From positions 8,308,001 through 8,372,000 of the forward strand of contig JASJZC010000007.1 in the NCBI GenBank assembly GCA_037178855.1: a stretch of DNA of 64,000 nucleotides, in the 5' to 3' direction. How positions within the stretch are numbered: position 1 is the first letter of the stretch; every line of letters starts with the position of its first letter. This document shows, piece after piece, positions 59,503 through 64,000 of the stretch. The notes beneath the pieces were generated by a model, which saw nothing but the letters and a program-made list of their open reading frames with translations, was not told the origin of the DNA and made no database searches. Made by a program: the position numbers and the translations under genes. Source of the DNA: Oscheius sp. JU75 (lineage: Eukaryota > Nematoda > Chromadorea > Rhabditida > Rhabditidae).

Positions 59503-60006
59503 TTTGAAGGGAGTCAGGCAGTACCATGCTGGTTGTTTGTGAAGGGAGCGAAGTCGAATCGTTCAGATTTGATTAGGGTTGCCTCATCTAAACAAGAGTC
59601 GAATTACATGAGACAGGCATTGACAGCCGGAAAGATACTATGCTATAGAGGCAACTGGAAGCCGTAGCGTAAACAGTTCACAATGACAGTAGATTTATTC
59701 CCGACAGGAATCACCATACATTCTGTATCACATGAGAGTAACTAGCAAAATGGCCGTGGGTAAACTAAAATAGAAAACGGGAAAAGGGCACAACTTTTTC
59801 ACTATAAAATTATGCACAATATCGGTCCAGTTTATATCGGAAATTGCGGGAGACGATATTGCCGTTGATAAATTATATGGTACAGAGAAAGGGTTGGAAT
59901 AAATAGACAGAGGAGGAGTACAGAAAGTGAAAGTTTGCGTGTGAGAACGAGTAGAAAGGTCTTTCTACCTGAAAATGCGTCTTTGTAACAAGTACAACAG
60001 TAATGC

Positions 60007-60756
60007 TCACTTTGATTGCTGCTCCTTCAGATGCAGAAGAAGCGACTTCATCCGACTCACATCTTTTCCGCCCTTTTGAGCCTTTGCCTCACAGAGCTTG
60101 GCGATCTCGTTCCACTGAGCATTCTCACCCTGCTCTTTGTTGAAAGCAGCCAGGTGGTCCTCCTCCGCCTTGCGGTTAGACTCCTTGACAGCCTTCAAGG
60201 TGGCATCTCTCTGCTTGTACCACTCGTCGAGCTCCTTACTCGCGGCATTCTTCATGTCGTTAATCTTCTTCTTTTCTTCTTCGTCTTAATATGAACAGTA
60301 TGAAAACCAAGAGAATAGACTTATACCTTTCTTCTCAAGCTTGACAGCTTGCTCCTCCTTCCATCTACGAATGTTTTCGGCCTCTATTTTGGGAAGAACC
60401 GGAATGGGAGATGACGTCTCCGAATGACCATTCATACCATTCAAGTCTGAGTTTTGAACATTAAAGAGAATTTCAGAGGCTTACTATTGAAGGAGAGGTT
60501 GTGTTCCATGTTGCTTCCCAAATCAGATACGATGTCGTCGACTGGAGGAGGAACGGCCACCGGTGCTGAAACTTGATTTTTACAAAAAGAAAAAAGTGCC
60601 AACTTACGGCTAGGATCTTCGATGATGTCGTCAAAAGCGGGAGGAAGGCTAGGAGGAGCATTCTCGTTCTGTGGTGGAGGTGGCGGAGCTTCTCCTTCAA
60701 TCTCAGCAAGGAAATCTTGTTCCCGAGCAAGAAAGTCAGCGACGGGATCAGACATC
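60007..60756 (-). CDS. clic-1-like: Clathrin light chain
   Basis: Clathrin coat regulatory subunit. Starts MSDPVADFLAREQDFLAEIE, the conserved N-terminal acidic motif (DFLAREQ...LAEIE), followed by an acidic/proline-rich segment (FDDIIEDPS). A second exon carries PPPVDDIVSDLGSNMEHN. Then come SSPIPVLPKIEAENIRRWKE (the heavy-chain binding helix start), LDEWYKQRDATLKAVKESN and the conserved C-terminus NAQWNEIAKLCEAKAQ, SRMKSLLLHLKEQ and stop at 60007. Four to five exons with short introns. Size is typical. Binds the clathrin heavy chain at the hub and proximal leg; acts in endocytosis. Confidence 0.95.
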
Positions 60757-61470
60757 TGGAAGAAATGAGAATGGAATTCTGTAAAGGAAGGAAAAATTTG
60801 CATAATGGAAATAAGTTATCGATTTTCTCTGGTTCAGAAGCAGGAGCTGATGATAAACACGTCATCAAATCAACAGTCAGTTGTGAAAACGCCGTTTTTT
60901 TCGCCCTTAATGAACCATGTGCAGCTCTTGGAAATTCGAATATTGCGCCAAAACACGGTAATATACACATCGTAGCTGACCAAAACGCTTTGTAAATGAT
61001 GACTGGGCGCTGAATTGGCCACTGGACAGCAGCCAAGGGATCTGGATGCGACGCGGACGCGCTGCAGTCAATTGGAGCGAACAAACCGACGAGAACATGG
61101 GAAAAATAATGTATAATTGAGGTCCTAGCATGAACAAATACGATTTTGTTGCGAGAAATGCTATTTTAAGTTTGAAAAGTATTAAGAGTTCAATTAAATA
61201 AACCATTTGAAATACAAGATTTAACGTCTTGTCGTGCGAATATTTTGGACTTTAGTCCAAGCAGACTGTCCTGCTATTTTTGCATAATTGCAAAAGCATA
61301 AGATTTGATATTTATTGCATTAATTACATTCAACCCGTGTGTACAGTAATGGCCGAGAACACGAATTCTCGACTGCTTTCAAAGGATACTGGAATGACAT
61401 TGTGTGGATACATGAAGGAATGTTTGAGGCTATCAATACGTGTTCTGATAAAATTGCAAAACATCTTCTC
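60757..61470. other. Intergenic, no gene seen
   Basis: Promoter side of clathrin light chain and 3' flank of the F-box gene. No supported exon. Confidence 0.5.
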
Positions 61471-63046
61471 TTATGAGCTTTCAGCCAGATTGAAGACAAT
61501 TTTCATTGGATGAACGTTGTTTGGGGACGGGTAACCGCAGACCTGAAAAAGAGGAGTTTGTTTGTTTAAGACTCGTGGGACTACCTCGTATCTCTTGGAC
61601 CGAAAATCGTCACTGATCTTGATTTGGACACCAGAAATTCTGCTGAGTTTCAGCATCTCGATGGCGGTCTCATTGGATTGGAGGATTGTTCCCAAATCCC
61701 AGTCAATGGTCGAGGTTTTGAGCTCCTAAAGTATAGTTTTAAGACATTCAAGGACAATATGAACCTGGATGACTTCGGAGATTCCCTGAAGAGTGAATCC
61801 TGTCGTGATTCGTCCCAAGTTTACGGTACTGGGTGGATTGCTGATCCACGCCTTGAGAGTCTTATCGGTAAGCGAGTAGAACATGAGTGGTGCCCTCACT
61901 TGCACTCGGAGACTTTGCAACTTGGGCATAGCTGCGACGACCTGAAAAAAAACAGCTTGACATGTGTCAAAATGAGTCACATTTTGTCTCTCTCTTTCAG
62001 TCCCCACTCTTTACCCCGCGCCGTTCAGATGACAGTTCTGTCATTACATCCTGACATCTCGGCACAACTGACAACCATGATGTGAGACAAGCTGCCAGCG
62101 CTGTCATTTCGGTAGCCGCGCGTCTGTCATGGGTCGAAAAAGAGCGAGAGACGTGTGTCCGGAAAACTGTCGTGTGGAGCGGCATGTTTTGCTCTACTGC
62201 CACTGCGAAATTACCTTGTCTGTTAAAGTGTCAGTCTCATGATGACAGAAGTCGAGGGTCAGACTGTTGACGCAGGTTTTCGAGAGAATCTGCACCATCT
62301 GCTCCTCGGAGAGACGCAGCTTTGCCATCATAAAGGACAGCATCCTGACTTCACTGAAAAAAAATTTCTATATCCTCAACATGTTTTTCAGCTCTCATTA
62401 CTGTCAAAAACTGTCACGTGGTCACAATGACGACACTGCTATCTTGGGAATTCTCAAAGGCGCCAATCTGTTTTCCCTCTAAAAGTCAGCTGATCCGCGA
62501 TTGTTTGACAGCTGTACAGTGCAAAAGCTTGCCTCACCTCATGTCATTCCATTTTGACGTCAACATCTTGTAAAAAGTGCTCTCTGCAACGACGCCATCG
62601 AACGAGAGTCGCTCACTGAGCTTGATCTAGAAGATCTTGTTACTCCATTTCTCTTCAAAACCCTTACAGATCTCATAGCCTCGCCGATCTTTGAGGTATC
62701 CATCTTGCTCGGACCCTCTTCGCACTCCTCCACGATAGCATTGGTTCTGTTGTTCTTCTTTACAGTAACCACAAGACGCTTCTTTATCTTTTGGGTCTTT
62801 TTGAACTGGATTCGTCCCAATGGAACCGAGCGGTCTTCATAGTGACGGAGCTCCACGCTAAAAACAGATTGTTCTCGATTACTGATTGTTGTACCTGAAC
62901 TCGTCGACCGCGGGTCGCCAAAGGTAATTGTAGTTGACCAGCCTGTTCAGTCTCTTGGACACGATCCTGGTACTGGCTACAGTATTCGGACTGCAGCAGG
63001 TGAGTATCTTGACAAGCAGTTCGTCCGGAAGCATCGGCTGAGACAT
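61471..63046 (-). CDS. F-box protein
   Basis: Likely substrate adaptor of an SCF ubiquitin ligase. The first exon reads MSQPMLPDELLVKILTCCSP, then TRIVSKRLNRLVNYNYLWRP, an F-box (LPxELLxxIL...SKRLNxLV...LW). Next exons give RHYEDRSVPLGRIQFKKTQK with a basic stretch, LSERLSFDGVVAESTFYKML, MMAKLRLSEEQMVQILSKTC, VVAAMPKLQSLRVQVRAPLM and STIDWDLGTILQSNETAIEM ending VHPMKIVFNLAESS and TAA. The C-terminal part has LRR/FTH-like leucine spacing common in nematode F-box proteins. Introns near 61943-62225 and 62365-62545 are rich in TGACAG motifs. Confidence 0.75.
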
Positions 63047-63806
63047 TCTGAAAGAAGACCAATTACTGTATGCTCTGTAATAAGAGAGGCGGGATCAAGT
63101 GACAGCAATTAGCGGGTACTGATCCTCTTCAAAGATTGAGATGCATGGTAGCCGTGTCATCAATTACGGTCTTAACATTTATATGGCTGAGGTGAAAGTG
63201 TCAGAGTACATGATTGCAACGAGAGATTAGGTGATAAAGAGCCCTTCAGGGTGGTGTCCTTTGTTTTCTGCAGACTCTTTTTATATACGATTTAAGGCGG
63301 TCTTGTAGTCCGGGATTTTACAGCGGAATGTCAATCTTCACTTTGTCAATCAAATCTATTTGCCTGAAGATAAAAGGTGCAGAGGCTGCGGGTGTCAATT
63401 CAAGCCTGAGGCATGACGGGCTAAAGTGCCTGTATTATAAACAACTGTCAGTCTGAGCCGTACGGGATTGGCGTGTCCTGACGCAACGGTTCTGGATGAC
63501 AGTGATCTTAACAAGGAAGTCTGGTAAATAATGTGCCTGTCAGTCTGGGCTTGACAATGAGTCGAAAAGACAGATTAGATCAAAGTAGAACAGAAACTTT
63601 CGCACCGAAACCAGCTATCGTATAGCATTGAATACCAGCTTTTCTAGAGGAGGTGGATATCGGGGGACAGGGAGGAGAACTTTAAGCCGTAACAAGAGGT
63701 CAGAAGCTTAGCGGTCGTCGCCCTGAGTGACACATCATTTGCCTGAGAGGGCTGTCTGTCATTTACACGTATGTATCTAAGATCTCTTTAGTCAATCAGC
63801 TGTCAT
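62029..63806. promoter_or_regulatory. Cluster of TGACAG/CTGTCA motifs
   Basis: I count at least fourteen copies of the hexamer TGACAG in either orientation over about 1.8 kb (near 62029, 62036, 62101, 62124, 62242, 62401, 62411, 62507, 63100, 63444, 63497, 63537, 63753, 63800). About one is expected by chance. They lie in two introns of the F-box gene and its upstream region. TGACAG is the core site of MEIS/PREP/TGIF TALE homeodomain factors (UNC-62 in C. elegans). Confidence 0.5.
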
Positions 63807-64000
63807 GAGCCGCCTGACGAGACCGCCTGAAGCACTGACGGGTCTGAATAGGAAAAGCTGCAGAAAGTCACTGAGAGTAGTAAATAAGTCGTGTGCCGTC
63901 GGGGCATGGTGTATGTCGAAAAGATTGTGCCCGCCGGTCACGGCACCTCAAGGGATGTCACGTCCCCGGGATACAATAGCCGACGACAGGAAGAGAAGAT
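63060..64000. other. Upstream region of the F-box gene to the window edge
   Basis: No exon is supported. The sequence is notable only for recurrent short motifs (TGACAG, CTGTCAGTCTG, GCCTGA) described separately. Confidence 0.5.

Noticed and set aside
60573..60995. Plus-strand frame of 140 codons
   Set aside because: Runs antisense through the clathrin light chain exons and its promoter; no domain.
1..64000. CRISPR arrays, bacterial operons, rRNA genes
   Set aside because: No regular repeat-spacer structure, no Shine-Dalgarno-led gene runs and no rRNA-like sequence; gene structure is eukaryotic throughout.

Overview
This window reads as nuclear DNA of a nematode. Genes are on both strands and split into many small exons, with introns often only 40-60 nt, GTAAG/GTATG donors and TTTTCAG acceptors. 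The gene set is metazoan and synaptic, and it includes a GPCR-globin fusion otherwise known from nematodes (GLB-33 type). I cannot fix the species. All gene models were spliced by eye, requiring phase to be kept and family motifs to be continuous.

Layout: 2.0-4.7 kb (+) IRF2BP-like zinc-finger/RING regulator. 5.3-7.5 kb (-) ZIP9-type zinc transporter. 7.5-10.7 kb intergenic DNA with a duplicated promoter-proximal segment and a near-perfect 71-bp palindrome. 10.7-11.0 kb (+) calcitonin/DH31-type neuropeptide precursor whose C-terminus is only revealed by removing a 41-nt intron. 11.45-11.9 kb (+) small Ly6 protein. 11.9-14.1 kb (-) unidentified, possibly broken gene. 14.7-16.2 kb (-) secreted endonuclease/exonuclease/phosphatase-fold protein. 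16.2-17.9 kb a foldback repeat, a TA-flanked terminal-inverted-repeat element and an orphan two-exon gene end. 21-26.3 kb (+) divergent synaptotagmin.

26.5-37.3 kb (-) Amnionless homologue whose two halves are separated by an ~8.1-kb intron. That intron holds, on the opposite strand, a complete 12-exon GPCR-globin chimera (33.55-36.18 kb). 38.3-38.6 kb (+) phospholipase A2-like protein. 39.0-39.7 kb (+) COMM-domain protein. 40.6-41.1 kb (+) small membrane protein. 41.4-43.5 kb (-) synaptotagmin-1-type C2A-C2B region.

43.5-48.8 kb has no confident gene. 48.8-49.5 kb (+) second Ly6/GPI protein. 51.3-52.6 kb (+) neuronal calcium sensor-like EF-hand protein. 52.6-54.8 kb (-) SLC52-type riboflavin transporter. 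55.5-56.7 kb (-) unidentified membrane protein. 57.6-59.5 kb (-) coiled-coil protein. 60.0-60.8 kb (-) clathrin light chain. 61.5-63.0 kb (-) F-box protein. The last 2 kb are dense in TGACAG motifs.

Several products share themes: synaptic vesicle release and neuronal signalling (two synaptotagmins, calcium sensor, calcitonin-type peptide, receptor-globin) and endocytosis (clathrin light chain, Amnionless). The genes are independently transcribed from both strands and I see no operon. Many sit tail-to-tail with very short gaps.
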